Source of the DNA: a virus
DNA: 46,905 nt
IMG/VR virus record: IMGVR_UViG_3300017605_000804
Location: 1-46,905 of that record
Reading direction: 5' to 3' (one strand)
Position 1 is the first letter of the stretch. The number at the start of each line of letters is the position of its first letter. This document shows positions 23,150 through 31,455 of the stretch, one piece after another. A program made the position numbers and the translations under genes. Under the pieces are notes generated by a model that saw only the letters and a program-made list of their open reading frames with translations, had not been told where the DNA came from and did no database searches.

Positions 23150-23194
23150 CGCCCCGCCCCCGAGCCAACACGGCTCAGGGGCGGGGCGTTTTTT
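23150..23194 (+). terminator. rho-independent terminator
   Basis: A long GC stem (CGCCCCGCCCC...GAGCC / GGCTC...GGGGCGGGGCG, loop AACAC) followed by six T. It ends the rightward accessory operon and is the only textbook intrinsic terminator I find in the window. Confidence 0.9.
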
Positions 23195-23347
23195 GTTGTG
23201 GCTGCTCGCGTGTGCGGTCGCCGAGCGCATTTGTTGATCTCTCATGTGGGTGGCCTCGGCACACCCGCACAAACCCGGCCTTCAAAGATCGATGCAATTT
23301 TTGCGGGTCGCCGCACGTCAGCTACCTGCGGGGCCACCGTTTTCCTT

Positions 23348-23410
23348 CCGCAACGCCGCAGCTGTAGCCCGGCCGCAACGCCGCAGCTGTAGCCCGGCCG
23401 CAACGCCGCA
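23348..23410. repeat. 25-bp tandem repeat, 2.5 copies
   Basis: Two perfect 25-bp units (23348-23372, 23373-23397) and half of a third (23398-23410). The unit begins CCGCAACGCCGCAGC and ends TAGCCCGG. There is no spacer diversity, so it is not a CRISPR array. Confidence 0.85.
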
Positions 23411-23412
23411 TA

Positions 23413-23429
23413 GCTCAGCAAGGCTGAGC
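23413..23429 (-). other. small hairpin downstream of tRNA
   Basis: GCTCAGC-AAG-GCTGAGC, 31 bases past the tRNA 3' end in the leftward direction. Could be a processing or weak termination signal for the late transcript. Confidence 0.4.
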
Positions 23430-23460
23430 CGGTGACTCAGTCCGAAGACCTCGACCCCCG

Positions 23461-23532
23461 CGCGTCAGGATGGACTCGAACCACCGTCCTCCCGCCGAGA
23501 GGCGGGTGCTCTATCCGCTGAGCTACCAACGC
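23461..23532 (-). tRNA. tRNA (Arg-like body) with 6-nt anticodon loop
   Basis: A full 72-base cloverleaf: acceptor GCGTTGG/CTGACGC (with G-U pairs), GCTC/GAGC D stem with loop AGCGGATA, and a T arm GGTGG-TTCGAGT-CCATC. The anticodon stem CCCGC/GCGGG encloses only CTCTCG, six bases instead of seven. Body and discriminator G resemble tRNA-Arg. With U33 as second loop base the anticodon would read CUC. One lost base from a CUUCUCG or CUCCUCG loop would explain it (UCU or CCU, Arg). CCA is not encoded. It may be defective or specialised. Confidence 0.8.
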
Positions 23533-23622
23533 ACCCGCAGGCGATCGGCACTGCGGGGCGGCGGTTACCCCCGGGCGATCAACCCCAGTTCTCCACCGCG
23601 CCCTCAGTCTACGCCCGCACGT

Positions 23623-23898
23623 TCAGACGCGCGGCGGCCACATCCAGGTGCCGGGCGCGATGAGCCCATCGCCGTCGGGCTCGCCCGGCGCGACGTTGTA
23701 CTCGGTGAACCCGCCGGCCTCACCCGGGGTGAACACCCACAGGTGCACATGCTGATCCGAGTCAAGCGCCGGGATGACGCCCGCCTCGACACCACGCGGG
23801 TCGAGGCTGTTCACGTCGCAGGTGACGATCGCGGCACGCATCGTGTGGAAGCCTTGCTTGCCGCGGTAGTGGACGATCCGTCCGAGGGTCGGAATCAC
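23623..23898 (-). CDS. conserved phage protein, 91 aa
   Basis: MIPTLGRIVHYRGKQGFHTM; HVHLWVFTPGEAGGFTEYNV; ending PGTWMWPPRV. This pattern is common in actinophages near lysis genes, function unknown. Compact beta-rich protein. ATGA overlap with the holin-like gene upstream. Last protein gene of the late operon. Confidence 0.75.
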   Translation of the reverse strand: MIPTLGRIVHYRGKQGFHTMRAAIVTCDVNSLDPRGVEAGVIPALDSDQHVHLWVFTPGEAGGFTEYNVAPGEPDGDGLIAPGTWMWPPRV

Positions 23899-24128
23899 TC
23901 GATCTCCTTCTCTGCCTTGCGTTTATATCGGAGCCAAAAGTGGATTGGCAGCCACAGCACCAGGGCGCCGATCGCCGCCGCGGTCACCTCGCCCGGCACG
24001 TAGGTGGTGATGAGGTCGGTCCAAGGCTCGGTCTGGTCGCTGCTGTCGAACGACGCCCACAGCTCCGCCGCGAGCGCCACCACGGTCACCGCCAGGAAAA
24101 CCCAGCGGAACACGTGCCGCTTGCTCAC
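23895..24128 (-). CDS. two-TM holin-like protein, 77 aa
   Basis: GTG start (GTGA overlap). Helices at about residues 7-26 and 45-68 separated by an acidic loop, with a charged C-terminus KRKAEKEIE. Size and topology suit a class II holin or antiholin beside the other lysis genes. Confidence 0.6.
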   Translation of the reverse strand: MSKRHVFRWVFLAVTVVALAAELWASFDSSDQTEPWTDLITTYVPGEVTAAAIGALVLWLPIHFWLRYKRKAEKEIE

Positions 24129-24424
24129 CGCTGGCTCATCCTCGGCGGCGTCCAGGCCAGCGGCTCCGCTTTTGGGTCGGTCGCCAGGAACGGCGCGACC
24201 TTCCGCAGAAGCTCGTTCACACCCGGGATCGCCATCACCCGCGTCACGATGCCGCACACCAGCAGCACCTGCGCCACCGCCGGTGTCGCCGTCAACTTCT
24301 CCAGGCCACCGACCGTGGCGATCGTTGGCGCCAGCGACGCAACCGCGAGCCCCGTCGCGAAGATGGTGCGAAGCGTTGCCCGCCACGGATGACGGGACTG
24401 AGTCGGTGCCGGTTGAGCAGTCAT
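24125..24424 (-). CDS. putative holin, 99 aa
   Basis: After a charged N-terminus, LRTIFATGLAVASLAPTIAT and TPAVAQVLLVCGIVTRVMAI form two transmembrane helices, followed by a PGVNELLRK segment as in actinophage holins. AGGAGG precedes the ATG. It would permeabilise the membrane to release the endolysin encoded just upstream. Confidence 0.7.
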   Translation of the reverse strand: MTAQPAPTQSRHPWRATLRTIFATGLAVASLAPTIATVGGLEKLTATPAVAQVLLVCGIVTRVMAIPGVNELLRKVAPFLATDPKAEPLAWTPPRMSQR

Positions 24425-24432
24425 TACCCCTC

Positions 24433-24705
24433 CTAGGGTCCGAGCTTTGGAATGATCACAGCGGCGAGACTCGCCAGCGACACCAACACCGCCGCCGTCG
24501 GCAACGGCCACTGCCGCCGCTCCAACGACCGCAACCGGGACTCGAAATCCTGATGCGTCGCAGCTGACTGCCGCTCATGATCCTGCTGGTCACGCACCGC
24601 CGCGTCATGTTGGGCGATCAACACATCCACGCGGCCGGTCAGCCGCATGACGGCGTCGTAGATCTCACGGCCGGTGATCAGCACCGGGCCGAGCGGGTCG
24701 GTCAT
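24433..24705 (-). CDS. XhlA-like coiled-coil membrane protein, 90 aa
   Basis: A soluble helical region of about 60 residues (VMRLTGRVDVLIAQHDAAVR) then one C-terminal transmembrane helix (LPTAAVLVSLASLAAVII). This arrangement is that of haemolysin XhlA-type lysis accessory proteins. Coupled by ATGA to the endolysin-like gene. Confidence 0.6.
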   Translation of the reverse strand: MTDPLGPVLITGREIYDAVMRLTGRVDVLIAQHDAAVRDQQDHERQSAATHQDFESRLRSLERRQWPLPTAAVLVSLASLAAVIIPKLGP

Positions 24706-25466
24706 GCCGCTGACCTGCGGTGGGCGTCGTCGTTGACCGCCTTCGCGATCGCCGCCAGCACCTGCGGATCCAGCAGCGCCGCCCGCAGCGCGGCCGGGTC
24801 CACCGGCGCCGGGGCGGGCGCGGTCAACTCCGCCAGCTTCGCCTTGATCGCCTCGGTGTTGAGCCACGCATCTGTGGCCCTCCAGTTCGCACCGATCAGC
24901 CAGTCCCGTGCGGGGTAGGTGGCGCCGCCGGCGTCTTTGCCGGCCGTCAGATTGTCGCTCCAGTCCATGTCGTCTCCCTCGAAGAATCGTTTGAACGCAG
25001 CGGTTTTGTCGCGAAACTCGCTGTCGCGGTACCAGCTCACGTGTGTGTGGGTTCGGTGCGACAGGTCACTGTCCGGTGCTGGCGAGCTGGACACACCACG
25101 CTCGCGGTCCCATCGGTAGACCGCGACACCATCGGGGCTGTAGATGACCTCCCGAATGTCCAGTGTGTCTCCGGCCCCCGCCCGGCACTGGCCGACCAGC
25201 CACACCGACAGCGTGCGGAGCTCGTCCAGGTCGTCATCGATGTCCAGCGCGGAGGCTGCGTCCGACAGTCCGGCCCGGTCGCGTGCCGTCCTTGCGCTGT
25301 AAGGGTTTTTCGCCATGATCAGCTGGTCGGCGCCGAGGTGATAGCTCGTGCCGGTTGCCACATGCGAGGGGCCGCCGACGATACCCAGCTCGTCATCATC
25401 CAGATCGGCGTCCTGACCTTTGAGCAGAGCGCGGACCGCGCGGATCGAGGCCGGGGCGAACGTCAT
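24702..25466 (-). CDS. putative endolysin, M15/LAS-type peptidase
   Basis: 254 residues. TSYHLGADQL (His43), AASALDIDD (Asp75) and HRTHTHVSWYRDSE (His140, His142) could make the zinc site of a LAS/M15-type peptidoglycan peptidase. The surrounding RDRAGLSDAASALD and DIREVIYSPDG motifs are typical of a recurrent actinophage lysis-region family. The C-terminal ~70 residues, after DWSDNLTAG, may be wall- or membrane-associating. GGGAGG precedes ATG 25466; the further upstream open frame is out-of-phase tail gene sequence. Confidence 0.6.
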   Translation of the reverse strand: MTFAPASIRAVRALLKGQDADLDDDELGIVGGPSHVATGTSYHLGADQLIMAKNPYSARTARDRAGLSDAASALDIDDDLDELRTLSVWLVGQCRAGAGDTLDIREVIYSPDGVAVYRWDRERGVSSSPAPDSDLSHRTHTHVSWYRDSEFRDKTAAFKRFFEGDDMDWSDNLTAGKDAGGATYPARDWLIGANWRATDAWLNTEAIKAKLAELTAPAPAPVDPAALRAALLDPQVLAAIAKAVNDDAHRRSAA

Positions 25467-25477
25467 GATCTGCCTCC

Positions 25478-26164
25478 CTAGATACCGACGACGCTGATCA
25501 CACGGTTGGAAAAGTTGGTCAAGAAGGTTCCGTTGCCGTGGTACTTCATGGTGAAGGTGTACGGCCCGCCGGGTGTCAGCCCCGTGACAACGCACGTGCG
25601 TGACGCGCCCATGAAGCGGGCGCCCCAAATCAGCAGCGCCTCGTTGAGGTTCGGGGCGACGTTGCTGGGGCCGGCGATGTCGAAGCCGACCGCACCCCAC
25701 TCGGGGGCCACAGTCGGGTTCGGCCCGATCGTTGCCGTGACCGTCACCAGCGCTATGCCGCTGGCGGGCACGAGCACACCTGAAACCAGCGGTCCGACTG
25801 TTGCCAGGTCGCTCCACGCCGCCGTGGTCAGGGTCTCGTTCGTGTCGATGCGGGCGGTGCGTGTGCGGCTGCCCAGCTGCGTGATCGCGTCGGTGGCGTC
25901 GGCGGTGCCCGGGATGACGAAGCGGCCGATGATGGCCCACGTCGACCCGACGGACATGATGCCGACCGTGGCGCCCTCCGCGAGCGATGCGGCCTCGGCC
26001 ACGCCAAGGACGGGCAGGTTCGACAGCACGGTCCGGCCGACCTTGACCGTGTTCTCCAAGGTGATCGGGTTCCATGACCGGATGACACCCTGCCGGTACA
26101 GCATCGGCGTGGCGGCGCCCGCGGGCGCCGCGGTGAACAGCGGAGTCAGGTCGTCCTCAAGCAT
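25478..26164 (-). CDS. minor tail protein, 228 aa
   Basis: Starts MLEDDLTPLFTAAPAGAATP. Beta-rich, Thr/Val/Gly-rich and no membrane segment; a beta-sandwich-like C-terminus (GGPYTFTMKYHGNGTF) suits a receptor-binding or baseplate part. Assignment is by position between tail genes and lysis genes. Confidence 0.6.
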   Translation of the reverse strand: MLEDDLTPLFTAAPAGAATPMLYRQGVIRSWNPITLENTVKVGRTVLSNLPVLGVAEAASLAEGATVGIMSVGSTWAIIGRFVIPGTADATDAITQLGSRTRTARIDTNETLTTAAWSDLATVGPLVSGVLVPASGIALVTVTATIGPNPTVAPEWGAVGFDIAGPSNVAPNLNEALLIWGARFMGASRTCVVTGLTPGGPYTFTMKYHGNGTFLTNFSNRVISVVGI

Positions 26165-26176
26165 GCCCGCCGTCCC

Positions 26177-26758
26177 CTAGATGTCCACGCCGGTGTCGGC
26201 GACAGCCAGGCCCACGTCATGGATGCACAGGTCGATGTTTTTGGTGGACGCGGCGATCAGCCCCACGTTCCCGGACCCGGCCACCTTGCCCACCGTGAGC
26301 AGCACCGACAGCAGGTGATCCGACGCCGGCTTGTACAGGTGCGCGATCTCGACCGGCTGGTCCGGTGTGCCCGTCAGCATGGTCGTCTGGACGAAGCGCA
26401 ACTCGGTCGAGCCGGTGCCCGCGTCGCTGCCGTCCGTGGTGATCCGCAACCGGACCGCCACCACCGCGGCGGCGTTGCCCTGGGCGTGCACGGTCGGCAC
26501 CGCGATCAGGTACGCCCGGCCGAGCTTGACCGGGATGTCGTCGACGCGCAGCACCCCGATCTCGGTGCCGGTGGTGGTCGAGTTGGTGGCCCGGCTGCCG
26601 TACCCGACCAGCCCTTTGGGTAGCGGCGTGATCAGCGCCGCGAGCGAGGCCAGCGCGGTGTCGACGGCCAGGAAGCCGTCCTCGCCCAGGTTCGGCCCGT
26701 CCGGCGGATCGGCCAAGGTCTGGTAGGGAATCGCGTAGTTCGGGGTGAAAGGCATCAC
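26177..26758 (-). CDS. minor tail protein, 193 aa
   Basis: Begins at GTG 26758 or ATG 26755 (GTGATG at the previous stop). NYAIPYQTLADPPDGPNLGE and FLAVDTALASLAALI resemble the start of actinophage minor tail proteins, followed by a beta-rich domain. Confidence 0.65.
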   Translation of the reverse strand: MMPFTPNYAIPYQTLADPPDGPNLGEDGFLAVDTALASLAALITPLPKGLVGYGSRATNSTTTGTEIGVLRVDDIPVKLGRAYLIAVPTVHAQGNAAAVVAVRLRITTDGSDAGTGSTELRFVQTTMLTGTPDQPVEIAHLYKPASDHLLSVLLTVGKVAGSGNVGLIAASTKNIDLCIHDVGLAVADTGVDI

Positions 26759-27879
26759 GGGCTCCCGACAAGTACGGTCGTCTGTTCCCGCGTGGCCCCG
26801 GTCATGGCCTCGGCTGGGGTGAGCGGGATGGTCACCTTGTCCAGCACGTGGGTTTCGCGGCCCTGGCCGGCGCCAGGCCGCACCGACACCGGGTCGTAGG
26901 GTTCCAGTGCCGGGTTCGGCACCGCGGTCAGATCGAGGCTGTACGGCAGGCCGATAGTTCGGCGCAGCATGGTTTCCGCCGCGATCGCGGCCTGCGCGTC
27001 GGTGGCCAGGAACGGCGAGGTGTAGAAGCGGGGCACCGGACCGAACCGGCCTTGGTAGAAGGTCGGGCTCGTCGGGTTGTTGTCGACGGCGACAGCGAAC
27101 GGTGGCACGGCGGTGTCGGTGCCGGTGCCTGAGGCGACCACGGCGTTGTAGACGCCCTCACGGCTCAGGGAGCGCGATAGCCGCAGCAGTACCCCTCCGG
27201 TGCTGGAGTGCACCTCGAACACCGGGTGCGCCGGATCGGGAGCCGACCGGATCACCAGAATGCCGCGGTGGTCCCAGTGCCAGATCTTGCCCCGGGAGCG
27301 GACCAGATCATCCAGGAAGGCGAACCGGTCCTGCTCGCAGATCATCGAGCGTGTGATGACCGCCGTGTCCGTGGCGTCGTCCCACTCGATGACCGCGGCC
27401 GGATACACCTGTGTGACAAGGGTTTCCATGATGAACCCAAGTGAGGCGCCGGCCAGGAACTGCACCGGCTCGACAAGCCGGGCGTCGATGATCCCGGCCA
27501 TCCGGTCCTTGCCCGACAGGCGGATCGGCCCGTCCGGTGCCTGCTCCTGCTCGGGCGCCTGGATCCGATGCGGGCCAAAGGAAACCCACTCGATCAGCTC
27601 ATCGGAGTACTGGACTCCCCTGAAGACCCAGATCTCATTTCCGTAGGGAGCCAGCGTGGAGTCGGCTCGCTTGGGCCACATCCGGTTGCCGTCGGTGGTC
27701 AGGTCCAGGGTGGAGCGGATGTCGGCGGTGCCGTCCAGCACGACGTCCCCGGCGAGGATGGGGATCTCGACACCCACCGGACTGGTGCCGGTCTGGAAGG
27801 TGTTGGTGACGATGGCCTTGGACACCATCCGGTGTGAGCCCTTGATCGTGCGGTTCCAGGCTTCGGATACGGGTCTCAT
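26755..27879 (-). CDS. DUF5047-type minor tail protein
   Basis: 374 residues beginning MRPVSEAWNRTIKGSHRMVSK, the DUF5047 signature. The rest is mostly beta (WVFRGVQYSDELIEWVSFGP; RGILVIRSAPDPAHPVFEV). Proteins of this family sit in the distal tail/baseplate of actinophages. The start at 27879 overlaps the previous stop by ATGA; the longer frame upstream is spurious. Confidence 0.8.
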   Translation of the reverse strand: MRPVSEAWNRTIKGSHRMVSKAIVTNTFQTGTSPVGVEIPILAGDVVLDGTADIRSTLDLTTDGNRMWPKRADSTLAPYGNEIWVFRGVQYSDELIEWVSFGPHRIQAPEQEQAPDGPIRLSGKDRMAGIIDARLVEPVQFLAGASLGFIMETLVTQVYPAAVIEWDDATDTAVITRSMICEQDRFAFLDDLVRSRGKIWHWDHRGILVIRSAPDPAHPVFEVHSSTGGVLLRLSRSLSREGVYNAVVASGTGTDTAVPPFAVAVDNNPTSPTFYQGRFGPVPRFYTSPFLATDAQAAIAAETMLRRTIGLPYSLDLTAVPNPALEPYDPVSVRPGAGQGRETHVLDKVTIPLTPAEAMTGATREQTTVLVGSP

Positions 27880-29297
27880 GGGACGATCACCTCCGATGGC
27901 GGTGCGACCCGAGACAGGAGCTGCTCCCATGAGCTGTTCGCGGCAAGCAGCGCCGCCCACGACGGGTAGCTGTTGAGGACGGTCTGCCACATGCTCACCG
28001 CGCCGACCACATCCGGGCCGGGCGCGGCGACCTGCCTCAACGGCAGGGTGAAAACCCGCGACGACGCCCGGCGGTGCGGCCGGCGCTCGCTGCTGGTGTC
28101 CACCCTGTAGTGACCCCTAGGCACCTCGCAGCCCAAAGGTGTTTGCAGAAATAGGATGTCGCCGCTCGCGATGATGAAATCGATGGTTTTGGCGTCATCG
28201 GCCGTGGCCGCGTACACCTCAAGGTCGAACTGCTTGCCGCCGGCAAGGTCGGTCACGGCGACTGCGAGGGTCCGGCCGACCACGTCGAAGTCTGCCCCAC
28301 GGGACGCCCGGGAAACGTCGCTCCACCCGACCACCGTCACCGCACGGTTCAGGAACGGTCTGGTGACGCTTTCTAGGAAGATCCGGTCCAGCACCGGCGT
28401 AAGCGATGCGGTCTGCTCGTTGAGGAACGGGGCGTGCTCGACAGCCATCGTGATGGCGCGGGAGATCCCCGCCGCGCCGCCGGTCACCACGAACGACCCG
28501 GCGACGATGTCCGCCTTGGTGGTCTGGATCTGGTAGTCCCACACCTGCCCAGCGTCATCGCCGGCCGTGGCAACGGGCTCGCCGATCTCAGTGAACCCCG
28601 CCAGGGTCGCGACGCTGGTCCAGTCGTCCTGCTTCCATCCGGCCACGATGACCAGGAGGTCATCCTTGGGGATGGTCAGTGCCGGGTACGCGATGTTCTG
28701 TGTCGAGCCGTTGAGCATGTCGACGCTGGCTGCCGGGGTGAGCGCGGCCCGCCGCCACGCCGCCATCTGCGCGATGGTGTCCGCGTTGAGCACGCCGTTG
28801 GCGAAGGTGACGGTTGGCGCGACGTCGCCGGACTGGTGAATGCGGCCCAGCAGGACACCGTTGCGTTGCACACCGCCGGTCTGCCCGAACTGGTGCATGA
28901 CCGTCCAGCCCGCCGGGGTATTGACCATGCCGGTGCCGGAGTTGCGGATCGACGCGAAGGTGACCTTCAGGTCGCCAACCACCAACCCGGCAGGGTGTGC
29001 GGGAACCACGGACGCGTTGTTGGCGGTGGCCGCGACACCGGCCGCAACGAACGTGATCGCCCCGGTCTCGATGCCCCGCACCCGGTAGAAGTTCTGTTTG
29101 CCAGCAACGAACTCGTAATCGTCGACGGGTTGCGCGAGTGAGCCGGCGGTGACCGGCGCGGTCATGCCACCGCGCACTGTGGTCCACATGATCTGATCTG
29201 TGGAGCGCTCGACGGTGGCGTAGTCCGCCGCGGCAAGCGCGTCGGCGGTGATGCGCACCCGGGACAGCGCCGCATCGTAGGTGAGTGTGACGGTCAT
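27876..29297 (-). CDS. minor tail protein, 473 aa
   Basis: MTVTLTYDAALSRVRITADA; fibronectin/Ig-like beta region at the start (YATVERSTDQIMWTTVRGGM), a middle jelly-roll-like part and a C-terminal WAALLAANSSWEQLL helix. Likely distal tail or fibre. Its start is followed upstream by the only large gap in the tail genes. Confidence 0.65.
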   Translation of the reverse strand: MTVTLTYDAALSRVRITADALAAADYATVERSTDQIMWTTVRGGMTAPVTAGSLAQPVDDYEFVAGKQNFYRVRGIETGAITFVAAGVAATANNASVVPAHPAGLVVGDLKVTFASIRNSGTGMVNTPAGWTVMHQFGQTGGVQRNGVLLGRIHQSGDVAPTVTFANGVLNADTIAQMAAWRRAALTPAASVDMLNGSTQNIAYPALTIPKDDLLVIVAGWKQDDWTSVATLAGFTEIGEPVATAGDDAGQVWDYQIQTTKADIVAGSFVVTGGAAGISRAITMAVEHAPFLNEQTASLTPVLDRIFLESVTRPFLNRAVTVVGWSDVSRASRGADFDVVGRTLAVAVTDLAGGKQFDLEVYAATADDAKTIDFIIASGDILFLQTPLGCEVPRGHYRVDTSSERRPHRRASSRVFTLPLRQVAAPGPDVVGAVSMWQTVLNSYPSWAALLAANSSWEQLLSRVAPPSEVIVP

Positions 29298-29361
29298 CTG
29301 TCACCTTCCCGACCCGATTGGGTGACTGCGATCAATGTGCCGATGCGTCACACTCGGCGCC

Positions 29362-29550
29362 ATGTCTGCAAAGCGCATTTCGGATCGCTGGTGGTGGCCC
29401 GCCTTCATCGTGGTCGCCTTCTTGCTCTCGGGCGCCATGGCCGAGAGTTGGGGCTGGCCCGAATTGATAAGTAACATACTCGACGGCGCGCAGCGCGGGA
29501 GCTGCGACCTCACGGACGCGACCGGCACGCGGCCCGACTTCTGCCCGTAG
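29362..29550 (+). CDS. small exported/membrane moron, 62 aa
   Basis: Plus-strand gene in a 260-bp gap of the minus-strand tail operon. MSAKRISDRWWWPAFIVVAF...LLSGAMAES has a basic start, a hydrophobic helix and an ALA-like cleavage region; two Cys near the C-terminus could pair outside the cell. Codons such as ATA and AGT are less GC-biased than neighbours. No clear Shine-Dalgarno. Looks like a lysogenically expressed moron. Confidence 0.5.
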   Translation: MSAKRISDRWWWPAFIVVAFLLSGAMAESWGWPELISNILDGAQRGSCDLTDATGTRPDFCP

Positions 29551-29557
29551 TCCGCCC

Positions 29558-30952
29558 TCATCGCGCACCTGACCCAGCCAGCACAGCCCGCCTCGTGCGG
29601 CGGTTGCACTCGTTGACCTCGACCTTGACCATGTCGCGCAGCTCGGTGTCGCCCAGGTACACGTGCACCTCGAAGCTGCTGCCGCCCATGGCGTGCGATT
29701 CCGCCGTGCCCGCATCGGACAGCGGCGTGATGTAACCGGACCGGGCGCCCATCGTCAAAACCTCCGGCTCGCCCTTCTCGCCGACAAGGTAGGAGCGATG
29801 CGCGCCGACCGGTCCGCCGCGCGCGCGGCCCGGGATCCTGCCGAACTCCTGACCGCCGGTGCTCGGCAACTTGTCCGATCCGCTGAACAGCTCCTTGATG
29901 ATGATCGCGACCTTGCGGACCGCCTCATACAGCTTCGCGAACGCGGTGATCATGAAGGAGATCCCCGTGAGGGTGTTGTGAACCCCCTGCCCGAACACGG
30001 GGCCGAGAAGCCCCACGACCTTCTCGATATCGCCGGCCAGGGTCTTCCAGGTCTCGGAGTTGTCTCCGACTGAGATCCGGATGTCGTCGAACCCCTTCTT
30101 CACCCCGGCCAGCACGTTGTCCTTGAGGTTGGTCAGCGCGGTGACGAGTCCGGTGAACTCCGGACCCTTGGTGAAGGCGTCCATCTTCGTGCCCAGATCC
30201 GACAGCCACGTGAGGAACCCGCCGAGCTTGGGAAGCAGATTCTCGACCCAGCCGAGGAACCTATCGAAGAACACCTGCGCCGCAGGCATGCCTTGCGCGA
30301 TCTTGTCGAAGAACCCGGCGATGGAAGTGCCGATGCCGGGCAGGTTGTCAGCCAGTACGTCGAACAGGGGCACCGACGCCTGCACGGCGGCGAGGATCCC
30401 CGGCAGAGCCTTCTCCGCCATGCTCGCGAACGCCGGCGCGAGTTTGTCGATGATCGGCGCCATCGTCTGGCCGATGCGGTTGATGGTCGGCTCAGCCCGC
30501 GCCAACGCCCGGCCGAAGGTAGACGCGGCCCGCTCCAGAGGTTTGATGAACGGCTTGGAAAACCGGTCGAACACTACGGTTGCCTGACGGCCGAACTTCT
30601 TCCAGGCGTTGACCACCTGAGGCGACTTGGCCGCGCCGACGATCCCGGCCGCGAGGGCACCACCCCCGACCGCGAGCAGGGTGCCGGAGATGATCGCCGA
30701 GGCCAGCGCGGGCGCCATCACCGCACCGACGCCGACGGCCGCGACGATCGCCGCACCCTTGAGCACGGACGGCAACGACCCGAGAGCGTCGATCAGGCCA
30801 CCGCCGATCACGGCTGTCGAGGCCACCGCACTCTTCTTGACCTGCTTCTCGAACCCTTCGACAGCAATACCCGCCTGGGCAGCCGCAGCGATGAGGCCTT
30901 TGGCGTTGCCGTCGAACCGGACCCGGATGGTGCGGGTAGCGGAAGCCATCAC
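29558..30952 (-). CDS. tape measure protein
   Basis: 464 residues, short for a tape measure, implying a short tail. The N-terminal soluble part (IRVRFDGNAKGLIAAAAQAG) precedes hydrophobic glycine-rich stretches (LPSVLKGAAIVAAVGVGAVM; ISGTLLAVGGGALAAGIVG), long helical regions and a C-terminal VGAHRSYLVGEKGEPEVL motif seen in many tape measures. Start at GTG 30952 or ATG 30949. Downstream of the tail chaperones, though separated from them by the gp10-like gene. Confidence 0.9.
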   Translation of the reverse strand: MMASATRTIRVRFDGNAKGLIAAAAQAGIAVEGFEKQVKKSAVASTAVIGGGLIDALGSLPSVLKGAAIVAAVGVGAVMAPALASAIISGTLLAVGGGALAAGIVGAAKSPQVVNAWKKFGRQATVVFDRFSKPFIKPLERAASTFGRALARAEPTINRIGQTMAPIIDKLAPAFASMAEKALPGILAAVQASVPLFDVLADNLPGIGTSIAGFFDKIAQGMPAAQVFFDRFLGWVENLLPKLGGFLTWLSDLGTKMDAFTKGPEFTGLVTALTNLKDNVLAGVKKGFDDIRISVGDNSETWKTLAGDIEKVVGLLGPVFGQGVHNTLTGISFMITAFAKLYEAVRKVAIIIKELFSGSDKLPSTGGQEFGRIPGRARGGPVGAHRSYLVGEKGEPEVLTMGARSGYITPLSDAGTAESHAMGGSSFEVHVYLGDTELRDMVKVEVNECNRRTRRAVLAGSGAR

Positions 30953-31446
30953 ACATCACCGCCTCGGCCGAACGCGCGGATGATGGCGTCGGCCGCCGCA
31001 TCCCAGCGTCGGGCGATGCCCGGCTCGTTGTCCTCCACGGTCGTGAAGAACCAGTACGAGTGACGACCAAAGTGCGGCGGGTACTGGCGCCCGCCGGACT
31101 GGGCGTAGCGTGCCGCCGCATACCAGCCGGACCGCCTGTCCATGCCGAACTCGCCGGCGAAAAGCAGCGCGTGGGCGGGTGTCTTGTGCCGGCCGACCCG
31201 CTTGATGCCGCCGGCGATGATGGCCGGCACCCGGTCGCGGGTCGCCTTCACCGTCGGTGCCATCAGTGCGGCCTGCCCGCCGCGCGCGGTCGCCGCGGCG
31301 GCGACGTCGACGGCCAGGTCCTTTGATATGTCGAGGCTCGCGTCGCGCAGCTGCTCCGACGCCTCCTTCGGCAACCGGGCGAACGCACGCAGAGTCTGGC
31401 GTACGCCGGAGGTGGATAGGTGCACCGTCAACGTCTGGGATGCCAT
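30949..31446 (-). CDS. HK97 gp10-like tail component
   Basis: 165 residues. HLSTSGVRQTLRAFARLPKE then helical repeats and a compact C-terminal part (HKTPAHALLFAGEFG; GRHSYWFFTTVEDN). Resembles the HK97 gp10 group of head-tail or tail-completion proteins, though here it follows the tail chaperones. AGGAGG is five bases before the ATG. Confidence 0.65.
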   Translation of the reverse strand: MASQTLTVHLSTSGVRQTLRAFARLPKEASEQLRDASLDISKDLAVDVAAAATARGGQAALMAPTVKATRDRVPAIIAGGIKRVGRHKTPAHALLFAGEFGMDRRSGWYAAARYAQSGGRQYPPHFGRHSYWFFTTVEDNEPGIARRWDAAADAIIRAFGRGGDV

Positions 31447-31455
31447 CTCAACCTC

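Larger units (their letters stand above)
23195..23460. other. non-coding stretch between terminator and tRNA
   Basis: No gene seen. It contains the 25-bp tandem repeat and the 23413-23429 hairpin, and separates the rightward accessory operon from the leftward late operon. Confidence 0.5.

Noticed and set aside
23348-23410. CRISPR array
   Set aside because: Only 2.5 adjacent copies of a 25-bp unit with no spacers, and no cas operon; the Cas4-like nuclease belongs to the replication genes.
25467-26075. N-terminal extension of the endolysin-like frame
   Set aside because: Out-of-phase reading of the 228-aa tail gene; ATG 25466 has a clear Shine-Dalgarno.
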